Source: Fragilaria crotonensis (Eukaryota; Bacillariophyta; Fragilariophyceae; Fragilariales; Fragilariaceae). From it: 64,000 nt of DNA. The DNA lies in the NCBI GenBank assembly GCA_022925895.1, contig JAKSYS010000158.1, positions 1 to 64,000 of the forward strand, in the 5' to 3' direction. A model generated the notes under the pieces. The model was not told the DNA's origin. It saw nothing but the letters and a program-made list of their open reading frames with translations, and did not search any database. Of this stretch, positions 11,776 through 22,802 are shown piece by piece (position 1 is the first letter of the stretch; every line of letters begins with the position of its first letter). Both the position numbers and the translations under genes were made by a program.

Positions 11776-11913
11776 TCATTGGCAATACAATATATTGAAT
11801 TGTCAGGAGGAACCAATACAATATATTGGTATTGCCAGCCAGATGAACCAATACAATATATTGGTATTGCCAGACGAACCAATACAATGTATTTTATTGT
11901 TAAGACAAACCAA
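11776..11913. repeat. CAATATATTG palindromic repeat, left half
   Basis: Three or four units of ~40 bp centre on ACCAATACAATATATTGGTATTG, with short linkers such as CCAGACGA. The last unit is cut by the LINE insertion at 11,913/15,540; the repeat resumes to about 15,650. A further array in the opposite orientation is at 30,440-30,630. Confidence 0.75.
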
Positions 11914-12208
11914 AAAAAAAAAACCCAACATCTATTTAACGTACTATCGCTATGCCCGTACCAGGGGCATTCGACCTATACGCCTGAACAGTACCTTGTG
12001 CAGGTAGCATCCAGTAGGTGATAATCGTCAGGACTTCAATTTCCGAACTAGCCACTCCGTGATTGGTCTCACATTTTGCACTGCCGAAGATTTTGCTCGT
12101 TTGATACTTTCTCGGACCAAGGGACCATACACCGCCAGCCAATTTTGGTTGTAGCTCGTTGTTTTTGAGAAATGTTCCATCAAGTCTTTGCATAGCACCT
12201 GTTGCATA

Positions 12209-13453
12209 CTAGTGTCTATGCGCCCGACGGCATTTTTTAAGGACATTTGTCCTTAAAAAATGCCATATTTGCACATCTCGCATTTCTAGTACTTGATTGC
12301 ATTACCGGTTCTTTGGACTCCAAACTTGACCAGCATCTTGGTAACAGTACTACGGAGGTTGGCTCCAGGCCGTTTTTGGTCACTGTACGTTGTTAGTGAG
12401 TTATAAGAGGTTTTCTGACTGCATTTTTTTTCTGACGGAATTTTTCTGATCTTGACCAGCAGTAGAAATAATACCAGATTCTACGTGAAACCCACGATTG
12501 TGACACACCTTTGGCCTGCGGTTTGACTATGTTCTTGTCAAATTCAACGACAAGTAAAGTGACCATTGTGTTCCTAATACATTGAAGTGTTGTTTCTAAA
12601 CATGAAACATGTCCTCATTTTCACTATTCAAGCAACAGCACTCAATTAGAGAAAGATCAAACCGGAAGAAAAATATTTAGAAGTATCGTGTAGAATATAT
12701 ACCATAGTCCACAGAGGATGAGGTGGTTTCTAATCCCACGGTTTTAGATAATCCTCTTGTCACTATAGAAAAACTGAGGTGACCATCATCTTCAACATAC
12801 TTCGAATGGTGATAATGCACTCTGGACATTTGACCAGCTTGAAGTATCCACAAAGAGTTATTCATTGGAAAGAGGAACTGCAACGGAAAATTTCCACGCT
12901 AAAGTCATGTAGAATATATACCAGGCATATGAAAAAATTCACGATTCATGACAGATTTTGAAAGAGCAGTCATTAGACCATTTTACCATTTCATTTAAAG
13001 AGTAAGGATGCCTCTTATACTTTGAAAAGTATTCGATCATCGGTCACTGAGCATGTGTGCCTCAAAGTCTCAGTATGGCATCGCAGGATGCAATGAAAAT
13101 GGACATAAAAATGAAAAAAAATATTTTGGGCATTACGTAGAACACATACTGCGTGTAACGTGAGATTCCATCCCTTTCGGCAGCAACCGAATGGTGATGA
13201 AAAATCAAGTGTTGAGCTTTTCTTTCTTTTCAGTGACTTTCACTGAAAACAGATAAAAGGAAAATGGATCAAATGAATGCCGATAAGTGTCGTTCTCTCT
13301 TCTTATTGATGACTGCAATCGGAGCATGTTTTTCAGTGGCCCGTAGTATAAAACGTACAGAAAAACGTCTTGCACACGTACGAAAATGATGTCCTTAATT
13401 AAGGACATAGACGGCATTAATTAAGGCAAACGCTCCGCGCGCATAGACACTAG
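12209..13453. repeat. Inverted-repeat arms and perfect 16-bp hairpin inside the LINE insert
   Basis: CTAGTGTCTATGCGC followed by GACGGCATT...TTAAGGACAT occurs at 12,209-12,246 and, in reverse complement with a short insertion, at 13,389-13,453 (the latter is the end of the LINE ORF). The left arm runs into a perfect 16-bp stem (12,229-12,244 with 12,249-12,264, loop ATTT). The right arm contains the palindrome GTCCTTAATTAAGGAC (13,391-13,406). The arms enclose about 1.14 kb without coding signal. Confidence 0.65.
12664..13150 (+). repeat. Degenerate ~220-bp repeat, three marks
   Basis: The block (A-rich run)-TGTAGAATATATACC recurs near 12,689 and 12,908, with a weaker copy (CGTAGAACACATACT) near 13,136, at spacings of about 219 and 228 bp. 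The sequence between is only weakly similar. No gene is visible. Confidence 0.35.
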
Positions 13454-15539
13454 GTTCCATTTGTGATCTCATATCGTAAATCTCACGTAGCGACCGATCG
13501 ACTTCTTTCCGTATGGCCTGAGCTCGACTTGATGCATCAGCGCCATGTAGATCGTTATTCCGCATTGCCCAAAGCAAAAACCAGCGTGCCCACCCCGTTC
13601 GAATGATTGCCATTTGCCATCGGTGACTTGTCCTTGCCTTATTTTGTGACTTGTTTAGCTGCTGCCGTGAGTAGAAGTCGTCTTGAAGCCTATCCCATTC
13701 CAGGCTGAATCGTCCAAGGAGAATCTGGTCCCATCCGATTGCATTTTTGTTGGCGGATGAGCCGTCCGTACTCAGGTGGATAAGGACTAGGACACAAAAC
13801 AAATGCCTCCGGCGAAGTCTCGCTGTGGGCTAGCCATCCCGATATCGCTTTGCAAAGGATCAAGCGAAGTTGTGGATCTGTGCTCCATTTGTTGCACGTG
13901 TTGTTCATTGCGGCTAACAGTGCCTTCCTCCATTCCTCTCTGGCATTGATCTTGCAGCGTGGGATATGAGACCATGTCTCTACACAGTTGCCGCATGCGG
14001 GACAGCGATTTCGCAGAGGATCCTTCCGATGCAAGGTGGCGTTCGTCGGCAAAATCCCATGAACGAATTTGATCAAGTGCGTCCGTTTGGATAGATGTCG
14101 CTTTAAGCTCTTCCCGTGGGCTTTCCAATTTATGTAATCAAAGACTTCGAGAGTCCAAGAATATCTCTTCATCATATGATGTTGGAGAGGAGCTGACGTT
14201 GCCTGATACCGCAAGGCGGTTTCATAATGAGAAGTGATTGTCCCCGCTGGCAATATCAAGTGAACGCCTGCCCATGCCGTTAGGGGTACGATTGGTTGAT
14301 GATGGCCATAATCGCGTTGGTACTTATTTGCTATTGCATCAGCTTCGACGTTCAACCTCGCGAGTAAAGAAAGCTGTCCGATTGCCTTTTTCTTGTCTTG
14401 GTGTCCCGCCACGTATCGTAGTTCGAGGCCCGGCATTGATTGCGCCATCACCTGAATACCTCTCACAACATCCCACTCCGGCAAGAGTGGGTCAAGAGGA
14501 AATGCCCCGATCGAATGTTGCGATTGTGTGTCCTCTGTGGGAGTTGTTACGGCGACGGTTTTCTTGCGCAGGGTTTTCAACAGACTATCACTATCTGTTG
14601 CCACGATACCCTCCCAAGGGGCGACGTGTCCAGTAAACTCAGCTAACCGGCGAAGAAAACATAAAATGGATAACATTCCATAACTCTCGGACCGGTACGA
14701 CGTTGGTGAGCTTCCATGCGCGGGACCCATCCCTGTCGCGCATCGGATACCATTCTTATCGCTGAGGGACCACCCGAACGAGCCCTGAGTTTGGTCCCAT
14801 TCAGAGCCGTCACTCACTGAGCGCACGCCTGAAGACAACATCGTCGCTACCGTAAATGGATCGAACAGCAGATCCGTGTGGTGCAGTAGTGCTTCCTCCC
14901 ACTCGGGTAATCTCGCAACATATTGGGAAAAAGTTGCTGGTGGAACCGACGGAACGTCGTACTGAAAGGCCCCATCATAGGATACCCACCAAAAACCGGG
15001 ATCGTTCCTACCGTTCACTTGCGTGACTATCGCATTGTCGGGGAGGTCTTCCCATGTGACTTTCACGATCGTTTCGCGGACCACTCTAATGCCCACTGCC
15101 GCGCACTTTGTGTAAAGCCCATCGATCAAAATCCACGCTGCGGAGTCAGCCCAATAAGCGTGGTGGTGCTGTCGTTGTTTGCGAATGTCTAGCACCCATT
15201 CCCCGAGCGGTTGGCGAAATTCGCCGGTGGGAGTACTCCAGAGACTATTCGCTTTCCGCCACAGTTTCCATTCCATTTCAGACGGCCGTTCTTGGTGTAT
15301 GAATTGACCGTGGGTCTTGCTGCTGAAGAGACTAGACTCACCCTGTAACTTGCACTTATCGAGAAACCGGCCGTTAGGTTGTGCGATATCCGAGGCTGTC
15401 ATCGCTTTTAAATAAAGCCTGCAGTAATTCAATCGACGGATCTCTGAAAGAGTAAACTGCCCTGACTCCTGAATGACATCCATCAGGTTAAAATCATGGA
15501 GTCGCTGTAGTTGCGGAGGACTAAATGAATCAACCATTT
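13395..15539 (-). pseudogene. LINE ORF2 C-terminal part: RNase H and zinc knuckle
   Basis: The reading begins at the truncation point with the tail of the reverse-transcriptase region (LNYCRLYLKAMTASDIA, typical of diatom LINE-like proteins). An RNase H domain follows, with SDGSEWDQTQGSFGWSL (first Asp), YRSESYGML (Glu), ATDSDSLLK (Asp) and LNVEADAIAN (Asp). The zf-RVT motif CPACGNCVETWSHIPRC comes next. The C-terminal GWDQILLGRFSLEWDRLQ ... RWFLLWAMRNNDLHG ... REVDRSLREIYDMRSQMEP lies in a second frame (13,395-13,802), so there is one frame shift near 13,700-13,800. No catalytic reverse-transcriptase core or endonuclease remains. The copy is dead on arrival because of the 5' truncation. Confidence 0.8.
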
Positions 15540-15650
15540 TTGTTAAGACAAACCAATACAATATATTGTATTGTCAGGACGTACCAATGCAATATAATGT
15601 CAACAATAAATTGCAATATATTTTCATGCAATATATTGTTGCGCATCCCT
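15540..15650. repeat. CAATATATTG palindromic repeat, right half
   Basis: Continuation of the array interrupted by the LINE. It begins with the second copy of the target duplication, then AATACAATATATTGTATTG, GCAATATAATG and GCAATATATTG units. Confidence 0.7.
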
Positions 15651-17265
15651 GCTCTGGACAATGATGATGATGAAACTAGCAATTTGTCAGTGTGAATCCA
15701 TGAATGCATATCTGACACTGCTGCAGCAGCATATCAGCCAAATAGATGTTTGGTTCTCCATACTATCCACTGGCATGCCTACAAGTAGTCCCCATGATGT
15801 AAAAGTCATACTATTATCAGAGGAAATCTTGAATCATTGTAGTGATCCAAAATGGTTTCTGTTCTGGTGGCTTCTATTGCATTTTGCAAAGTGAAATGAT
15901 TTTTGTGAAACTTTGGGATATGAGGCATGCACATCTTAACAAAATCCATTTCTTTTTTAGAGTTGATTTCTGCACGTAAGGATGGCAATGATGCCTTACA
16001 AAAACAAATCTTTTTTCGTTTTTTCTAAGATTCAAAACGGAGAAAGATTGTGTTTAGGAGATGGAGTGAAAGGTACTATGCTAGCTAAAATGTTTTGGAA
16101 ATTACAAACTTGCTCAGCATAAGTAACACAGTATTGTTGAACTGTCTTTTAAGTGTCCAATTTACCAGGCTCCCCTTGTCAGGCAAGGCAAAATGAAATC
16201 CGGAACTCTGTCCGGTAAAAACAACTTGACTACTTCATGGCCCGACCTCACTGTTGTCGTACGATGGTTGTGAATTGTGGACCGGCTGTGTTAATAGGGG
16301 AACACTGTTCCCTTAACTTTTCGGAAGTTCTCAATTCAAATGGTGTAGACCACGAAGGATTTGGTACTGATGGACTGACCCTTGTCGCCTGAATTTGGTA
16401 GGATGATCAGCACACAGCACCTTAATTGACGAGATGCCCATCCAACACTCATCACATCACAGTCTATTTTTGTGTCAGATATATCACAGTGGCATCATAA
16501 ACCCATCACTTTCTGATGGCAAATACGTAACTAACAATGAACATCAGCAGTTTCCATCTAATGCATGCAGATAATAGTAGCTACTTGGAGTGGTGGATTA
16601 TTGAACATCAATATGTTGCTTTGAGCACAGTCGTCATTCTTGCTTGTATTTATCCATACTTGTATGGCACAAGCTTAAGTTCGGTGCTGCCTCACTTAAG
16701 AATACTAGTGATTATATATTTAGAAAAGTGAAGTTTAATGCCCTTCCTGGGATGCCATGCAAACATTCAGATAGCATTCACAGAATACTCTTTATTTTGT
16801 TCCTTCTTTCTTTGTTATTTGGACTTCCGGGAGAATGGCTTTTTTGACAGGCAACGTATCACAGTCCAAAGCATTGATAAAGCTTAATCAGCCCTTTCTG
16901 AGTGATGGTGACGGTGGTGTTGTCAGCACTGCATGATATTGAACTGGCAGGAACATGACTAAGCATTAACATCATTGATGTAAGATCAATGCATCAGACA
17001 AGCAAGAGATCGTAACGTCTGAAAAATTGTGGCGCTTTTCAGGAGCGTTTTGACTTAGCGCACGCTTGCTGCCAAGCCGACAGGCAGGCATTAACGAGAC
17101 TAAAAGAACACATTCTCCGACCCGATCGATGATCGCATGAACCTAATTCAGTTTCTGGAACTCAACTGAGCCTGCATTACTCGGAGTGAATATAAGCAGA
17201 GTACCAGGGTAGCTGGGGTGTACTTGGTACTACCCTTGAAAATCAGGGCGAAGTCCGATGTTGAT
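15651..17265. other. 1.6-kb stretch without a recognised gene
   Basis: Only short ORFs without family features. The AT content is moderate and CpG is sparse compared with the host genes. No TIR, tail or tandem repeat is evident. It is 3' of the lipase gene. Confidence 0.4.
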
Positions 17266-18799
17266 CTAGTCATCGCCGACGTCAGTTCCTCGTAGCTGTA
17301 CCTTGTCAAGTCCTTCAATGTAGTTATGCAGTTGATGGTGATTCCACAAGCTATTGCTCAAGAGAATATCGTTGAGCTGCCAAAGGATCGCAGCCCGAAG
17401 GGCTTCCCTCCCACCCTTTAAGCCTCCTACTTCGTGCATACTACAGACGCCTCCTAACTTACGGGGTCGGACAAGGAATACTTGCCCTGGCACAACCAAC
17501 CTTCCCTCTTCACCTTCACTTCCATGCGCATGTCGTTTCATGCTTGAGACCTGTCATCGATTGAGTGAACGCTGCGCTCAAGTCTCTGCAGTGCGTTGGC
17601 TCTAGACTTACCGTCATTGACACAACATCTGACATCCAGCCCACACGTCTTCGAATAATCCCACCTTTTAGAGCGCGATGTGATCTCCGACAGAGTCTTT
17701 CAATGCTTTCCTGTGTTATTCTGCAAACAACATCATCGCCAAATATCAATGACTTGACGAACGAGGCCTTGACATTCCCGGAGAGGCAGGGCGGCGTCCC
17801 TAGGACCATGGCTGACGACCGAGCTCGACCGAATCCGCTTATCTCTGGTTTCGTCAGATTTGCTTGCTTTGAAATGCTCTTCTTTTTCTTCTTTTCTTCA
17901 GGCATCGGTAAGCTTCCGTCGAGGATGACCGCTGCAAGGCTTGCACATCCTCCAGCCACCGACCGCCCAACAAAGTGTATCGCAATATCAGTCTGATTTT
18001 GAAATCGATCTCCCATTAACGTCGGCTCCAGTGATCTTAGAATCCGACCTGCTGCTCTATACAAATAGGGGTTGACAGACGCAATCTCGTTTGCAACCAG
18101 GCCAGAGTTTAGCTCAAGCTCAAGATGGTCGACATCAAGGATATCAAATGTACCTTTAAGATCCGTATTTATTGGATCTTTGACAACAACAAGCAGCCTC
18201 CCTCTCTTTTTTCGATTCACCCTAACTAAATCTTTAATCCCACCGTGGTCCAATCCAGCACCACCATCGTAAGACGGCTCCCACAAAAGTAGGATTGTAA
18301 CATTCAAATCCTTTGTAAGCTTGACATGAACATCTTGTAAAAGAATAGCCCGGTTTGCCAACGTTGAGTTTTCCTTCTTGAAAGCCTCCAGATCATCTGA
18401 TTCGATGAGTTCACAGAGTTCTGCCGCCAAGAAGGCATCTGCAGTTGTTGCCATCCTGGCCGCGCTTCGCCTGGCTCTGCCGGATACTGAGGTAAGATCC
18501 CTACCGCCGCCGTCGGAGCGAGTGCGCTGATAGGCTTCGTAAGCAGCCCCATCCACCCCCTTGAGGGCCTGTTGCGCGGATGACAATGATTTCAGCGCCT
18601 TTTCCAAAGATGTCACGTCTACTGGCTGGCCCACGTCGAGGCGGGATTCTAGAATCAGTGCAAGCTTGTGAAAGACATTGCTGTCGGATAGTTTCTTGGT
18701 AGATGCTCCGCCTCGTGATGGTAGGTAGGGTATAGAATGTGCACTTTGCAAGAATACGACGTATATCAACAACAATAACGTGCAGGATTTGATGTTCAT
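17266..18799 (-). CDS. Secreted/ER class 3 (DAGL-like) lipase, one intron
   Basis: A predicted 490-aa serine lipase of the alpha/beta-hydrolase class 3 type. The N-terminus is a signal peptide (MNIKSCTLLLLIYVVFLQSAHS). The nucleophile elbow is HFVGRSVAGG with Ser280, in place of the usual GHSLGG. GTPPCLS with LIFGDDVVCR carries the acid (Asp355/356), a pattern seen in sn1-specific diacylglycerol lipases. The C-terminal NHHQLHNYIEGLD supplies His467/468. An intron at 17,551-17,611 (61 bases, donor GTAAGT, acceptor ACAG) joins ...VVSMT to VSSMKRH and brings the histidine segment into frame; without it the protein would lack the triad His. A Lys-rich insert (EEKKKKKS) lies near residue 302. The gene is divergent from the EF-hand gene. 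Substrate unknown; acylglycerol is the best guess. Confidence 0.8.
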
Positions 18800-19300
18800 C
18801 TTCGACGACGCTTATTTGACTTCGTCCGTGTCTTCGAAAGCAGTGAAATGTGTCAGAGTACAAGGTCGTTCGAATACAAGCACAAAAAACGCGAGTGATG
18901 ACGTGAAGACGAAGCAACTCCTTCCTCCTTCTGTGCACATGTGACATGTCAGACAGTACACAGTATCATAGACAGTAGTAGAGTGCTACAGCTGACCATG
19001 ATCATGCTCATAACCAAAAGTACGCAACACAGACGACGTACAAATCATTCAATCATGCTTCGACGACGCAGACGCACGCACAACACACGGCACGCAACAT
19101 CCTGAAGCAGTGACAGACACAAATTTCAACCGCACTGTATGTATGAACATTTATCTTTTATCTGCCATACTAAAAAAAGCAATCACTGACACATCTATCA
19201 CAACATTGATGCATTGCAGCCCTGAAAGTCAACTCGAAGCAATCGCTCGTTGTTAACTTTGGCAAGCAACAGCAGATCCGCCTTTAGAGATAAGTTGATC
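18800..19300. promoter_or_regulatory. Shared intergenic region of a divergent gene pair
   Basis: 500 bases between the lipase (minus) and EF-hand (plus) start codons, presumably holding both promoters. It contains CGTC/GACG-rich words and ACA-rich runs. I see no clear TATA box or named operator. Confidence 0.45.
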
Positions 19301-20734
19301 ATGTTCAGAACAATACTGCGTACATCACTTCGCCCATCGCGGGGGATGCGAATCCTGGAGGCAAGACCACTCTCGACCCAGGCATCATCGAACCTGATTG
19401 GGTACAGTCCCATGGCGCCTTCTACTCCTCTCGGTTCGACCGATGATTCGAAACGAATCCTCACGGCCAGAGAGGTTGCCGCCATCGGTGGTGTATGGGC
19501 GCCGACGTCATCCAAGCGAGACAAGTTGAATGAGTATCGATTGGAACTAAAGGTGGGTCAAACAACGCTAGACGATGCTGCCACGGACGAACAGAAATTA
19601 GATTTGTATTTGGCAGATGGAATCAACGAAATTGTGAAAGCAGCTGAATCGAGAACTGCCGAGAGCGTGGAAGTCAAGGAATTCATCAAGTGGCTGGACT
19701 CCACAGAGAACCTTTCACAGGATTTGGCACCAGTACAATTTGAGCTGTTTCTGACGTCAATCGCATCGAAAATTGATAGCATGTTCGTTGGAATTCCAAA
19801 AGATAGATATCTCAAAGAAGTTCGTGATTTTATGGTGGAGCTCAAAGATGACGATTCGTTCCAAACGTTTCTTGCTGTGTCAGACAAGGGAGATACGACG
19901 ACTGCTTTCCAAGCATGTGTGCTCCGCTATCGCTTGCATTTGATCAAAGCAGCCGCCGAACACGTCAAGGCGAACTGGACAAAACTCGTCACCTTGACCA
20001 GTGGTGATACGGATCGGGCAGCTGTGAAAGGGGAAACAGTACAGCCAATAGCATCCACATTGCCACGTGATGCCGTGAAGGCCGTAATCCTCGAATTCGC
20101 CAAAGGCGACTGCTCCACTCGCTTCGATGCTCTGTGGAATCTTTTCGATAAAGACAAGGATGGACTGCTCGATGCATCAGAAGTGAGCGATGCCGCATAC
20201 CTTACGGTTGTTCCAGTTGGGATGGCATTGAATGCTTTCATGGCCGAGGTGATTGCTGCACGTCCGGTGCGACAACCAATGGATGTGGACGACGAAAGTG
20301 CAAGGAAGCTAGGATTTTTAGCTCGCCGAAGAGAATCATCGCAAGCAAAGCGTATGAAGAAGTACATGGCCGCGGCTGCCAAGTATCACTTCGAAAATGA
20401 ATTGGAAATGCCGCATCGACTCCGCTGCATCTATGCCTGGGCGAATAAAGCTCATCAAGACAACAAAATTGATCATATACATATTGATACTGGAATAGGA
20501 GGCCGAAAGCGTTACGTTGAGTTGACGCCGAAGATTGCACTCCCGGAGTTTCGAGAAGTGCAACAAGAGCACTTTCCTCATTTGGATCGAATCGGCGAAG
20601 AAATGATCAAAAGCTTCAGAGACGATTTGTTGGTAGAGCAGGGGAAGGGTCGTCAAAGCACGGAGCTTCAATGGAACACCCTTTACTTCATGGGGGTGGT
20701 TTGTGTCGCTGACGCGTGCATATATTACATCTAG
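19301..20734 (+). CDS. EF-hand protein with mitochondrial-type presequence
   Basis: 477 aa from ATG 19,301; the frame is open upstream, but the start fits an amphipathic presequence (MFRTILRTSLRPSRGMRILEARPLSTQAS) rich in Arg/Ser/Leu and free of acidic residues until Glu20, so mitochondrial import is inferred. One canonical EF-hand loop is visible, DKDKDGLLDASE, with Asp at positions 1, 3 and 5, Gly6 and Glu12, about residues 284-295. No second full loop is obvious. The rest is helical and charged, and I do not recognise the family. The last residues (MGVVCVADACIYYI) look unlike the preceding sequence. GGTGGT at the ORF end and again at 20,759 would allow an intron that replaces this tail; not proven. 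The gene ends 77 bases from the convergent TrmO gene. Confidence 0.7.
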   Translation: MFRTILRTSLRPSRGMRILEARPLSTQASSNLIGYSPMAPSTPLGSTDDSKRILTAREVAAIGGVWAPTSSKRDKLNEYRLELKVGQTTLDDAATDEQKLDLYLADGINEIVKAAESRTAESVEVKEFIKWLDSTENLSQDLAPVQFELFLTSIASKIDSMFVGIPKDRYLKEVRDFMVELKDDDSFQTFLAVSDKGDTTTAFQACVLRYRLHLIKAAAEHVKANWTKLVTLTSGDTDRAAVKGETVQPIASTLPRDAVKAVILEFAKGDCSTRFDALWNLFDKDKDGLLDASEVSDAAYLTVVPVGMALNAFMAEVIAARPVRQPMDVDDESARKLGFLARRRESSQAKRMKKYMAAAAKYHFENELEMPHRLRCIYAWANKAHQDNKIDHIHIDTGIGGRKRYVELTPKIALPEFREVQQEHFPHLDRIGEEMIKSFRDDLLVEQGKGRQSTELQWNTLYFMGVVCVADACIYYI

Positions 20735-20811
20735 TCAAACTCTACTTTCATGTCTATAGGTGGTATACCATCTTATGGGTAAAGGATGCCCAATGATATA
20801 CGTACAACCAT

Positions 20812-21981
20812 TCATGGAATGTATCGTCCTCCCCCTTCAAGGTCAAAGAGGTCGTCCGTTATGCCTTCTTTCACGGAACAGCGCCACTCAAGTTGACGTC
20901 CTTTTTCTCGTGCATTTGCCTCGGCTCGACGCCGAAGCGCTAGGTTATGAGGGTAGCTGCCAGGAGCCGCCTTCAAGTCTCCCTCGTCCAAAACCACCTG
21001 CGTCACATGCACAGCGCCATCCTGCACTCGAAAAGACACACGCAGGCTACCAAACGAAAAGTGGAAGTCATCGTCAGAAAGCTTTCCCCGACCATCATAG
21101 AGAGCCCGTGGGTCTTGAGCAACAATCTCTGATATTGCAGATTTGGCTTCGGCAGCAACATCATATAGAGGTCCAAGTACGTCGGCATATTTGAGCAAGG
21201 CATCCGTTGCTGCCTCTGCCCATTCAACTTGTGGGAGCTCGTCATCTTCCGTCACCCATTTGGGGGTCACCACATGTTGCATTCTAACGGACAATGACGC
21301 ATTCATAGGGCTGGATTCTAATGAGTCCACTCTATCCCACGGAACGTATGGCTTGATATCGTACACAGGCGTGTCATCCACCAAATCCAACCCTCTTAGC
21401 ATTAGACAAACTCGCTTACTTCCCTGAAAGGAAACAAGCTCCACCTTTTCCACAAGTCCCAGCGATAGACCAACTGGATTGGGACGATGCGGTGCTCGAG
21501 TCGCCAGCACTCCCACCTTGATTCCATTGGCTCGCGGTGGTCGTATTTTGGTCGCCGTGAGTTTAACCTGTCCCTGTCTCCCTGAACTTGCCTTCCCTCG
21601 GGGATTGAGATGGAAAGCGAAGACAACCCACACGTGAGAATAGGAATTTATGCCATCCAGCATATCCATGGGAATATTATTATGAAAGATTAGTCTCGAT
21701 CGAATGTGGGGGGCTAAGTTCCCGCCTTGTCTCGGACATCCAGCCCGTTGTGGGAATGGCGAGTGTATCCGTCCAATCTCGGTCATGGTGAAGGAGTTCT
21801 TAGCTTCTTCCTTGGCCGCCTCAGTTGTCACTGATGTCATTGCTTTGATTCGTGATTGCGATCGAAGCGATCGAAGCTCCTTCTCAAGGATCTTGACCCT
21901 TCGATGGCAATGAAGCGCAACTCCAATTGATGCAAGAGTAACGAATGTGATCGTAATGCCGTATGATGACTGCGTTGCCAT
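20812..21981 (-). CDS. TRMO: TrmO-type tRNA (N6-adenine/t6A37) methyltransferase
   Basis: 389 aa. An N-terminal hydrophobic segment (YGITITFVTLASIGVALHC, residues 7-25) suggests a signal anchor or organelle targeting; bacterial TrmO lacks this. The TsaA/UPF0066 domain spans about residues 65-235. It opens with TEIGRIHSPFPQRAGCPRQG, continues with SYSHVWVVFAFHLN, and carries the family hallmark GVLATRAPHRPNPVGLS and LDLVDDTPVYDIKPYVPWD. Known family members methylate N6 of t6A at tRNA position 37 using S-adenosylmethionine. The C-terminal ~100 residues (from FGSLRVSFRV, with LRRRAEANAREKGRQLEWRCSVKEGITDDLF) match the extended eukaryotic/proteobacterial form. Single exon, tail to tail with the EF-hand gene. 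Confidence 0.9.
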   Translation of the reverse strand: MATQSSYGITITFVTLASIGVALHCHRRVKILEKELRSLRSQSRIKAMTSVTTEAAKEEAKNSFTMTEIGRIHSPFPQRAGCPRQGGNLAPHIRSRLIFHNNIPMDMLDGINSYSHVWVVFAFHLNPRGKASSGRQGQVKLTATKIRPPRANGIKVGVLATRAPHRPNPVGLSLGLVEKVELVSFQGSKRVCLMLRGLDLVDDTPVYDIKPYVPWDRVDSLESSPMNASLSVRMQHVVTPKWVTEDDELPQVEWAEAATDALLKYADVLGPLYDVAAEAKSAISEIVAQDPRALYDGRGKLSDDDFHFSFGSLRVSFRVQDGAVHVTQVVLDEGDLKAAPGSYPHNLALRRRAEANAREKGRQLEWRCSVKEGITDDLFDLEGGGRYIP

Positions 21982-22395
21982 CTTGGTACGAGTAATTTAG
22001 AATTTAGATGTGTGAGAAACGTGCATGCGGGCAAGTGCAGCGGCTACGCATTTCACGTCAGTGGGATGTTATGATGTGACTGCTGATTGCTGTGCACGGC
22101 TGCAAGACAACACATTATTAGCAGTGTGTCCTCGTCAGATTATTCGTCAAATGTATTCCGACTTTACGACGCTTGGAACTTGGAACGGAGTGAGGTGAAT
22201 ATGAACGGTGCACAAGGTACTGTACTGTGCACGTATCCGGTTTTTAGGCAACCCTGAAGGAAACCGTGTGGCGCTAGTATCAAATACACGGCGATGTAGT
22301 TTTTGTACCAGCTCCTACCAGTAGTTGTGCACTATCACGTTTGCCAGTACGATGGGGGTATTGCTTTTTATTGTGTGCTGTGTTTTGTGCTTACT
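21982..22395. other. Upstream region of TrmO gene, with target site of Harbinger 1
   Basis: About 400 bases without a gene. It contains a small GTAC-type palindrome cluster (GGTACTGTACTGTGCAC, ~22,213) and ends with the ACT duplicated by Harbinger 1 (22,393-22,395). Confidence 0.5.
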
Positions 22396-22802
22396 AGAGA
22401 GGTCCGGGCTAGTGTAAATACGATACAAATTTTCCCTATTTCACCCCAGTACCGGATCTGAGCCCAATTGTCTGTTCAAAGTGAAACGGGACTCGCTGTC
22501 AAACTTTCGTTATTTCAGGACTTATCGTACATTTGAAGAGCACATTTGCAAACAAATTCACATCACCAGAATTCCGTTCCACGTGTTCAATTTATTCTGT
22601 TCTTAGTTCCACGTTGCATCAGATTTACGTTGACCAACGTTGACTGTGGTAGTTAGACACAAGTTTACGTTAAAGCATTCGAACTAATCATGTGGCGGCG
22701 CGCTCAAGCATTCGAACTAATCATTTGGCGGCGCGCTTTGAGCTTTGAAAGAAATCAGAATCTAAATTCTCGTCGATTCCGGCGCGCACACACAAAAATT
22801 CC

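Larger units (their letters stand above)
11914..15539 (-). mobile_element. 5'-truncated LINE (non-LTR) insertion with 17-bp target duplication
   Basis: The 17-mer TTGTTAAGACAAACCAA stands at 11,897-11,913 and again at 15,540-15,556. Removing the DNA between them rejoins two halves of the CAATATATTG repeat. The insert carries the C-terminal part of a LINE ORF on the minus strand, cut at its 5' end within the reverse-transcriptase C-terminal region, which is typical of 5' truncation by target-primed reverse transcription. The 3' side (low coordinates) is odd: the plus strand has A(10) directly after the duplication, so the element would end in T rather than A. The 12.2-13.4 kb part also contains an inverted repeat. 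More than one event may therefore be present in the insert. Confidence 0.7.
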
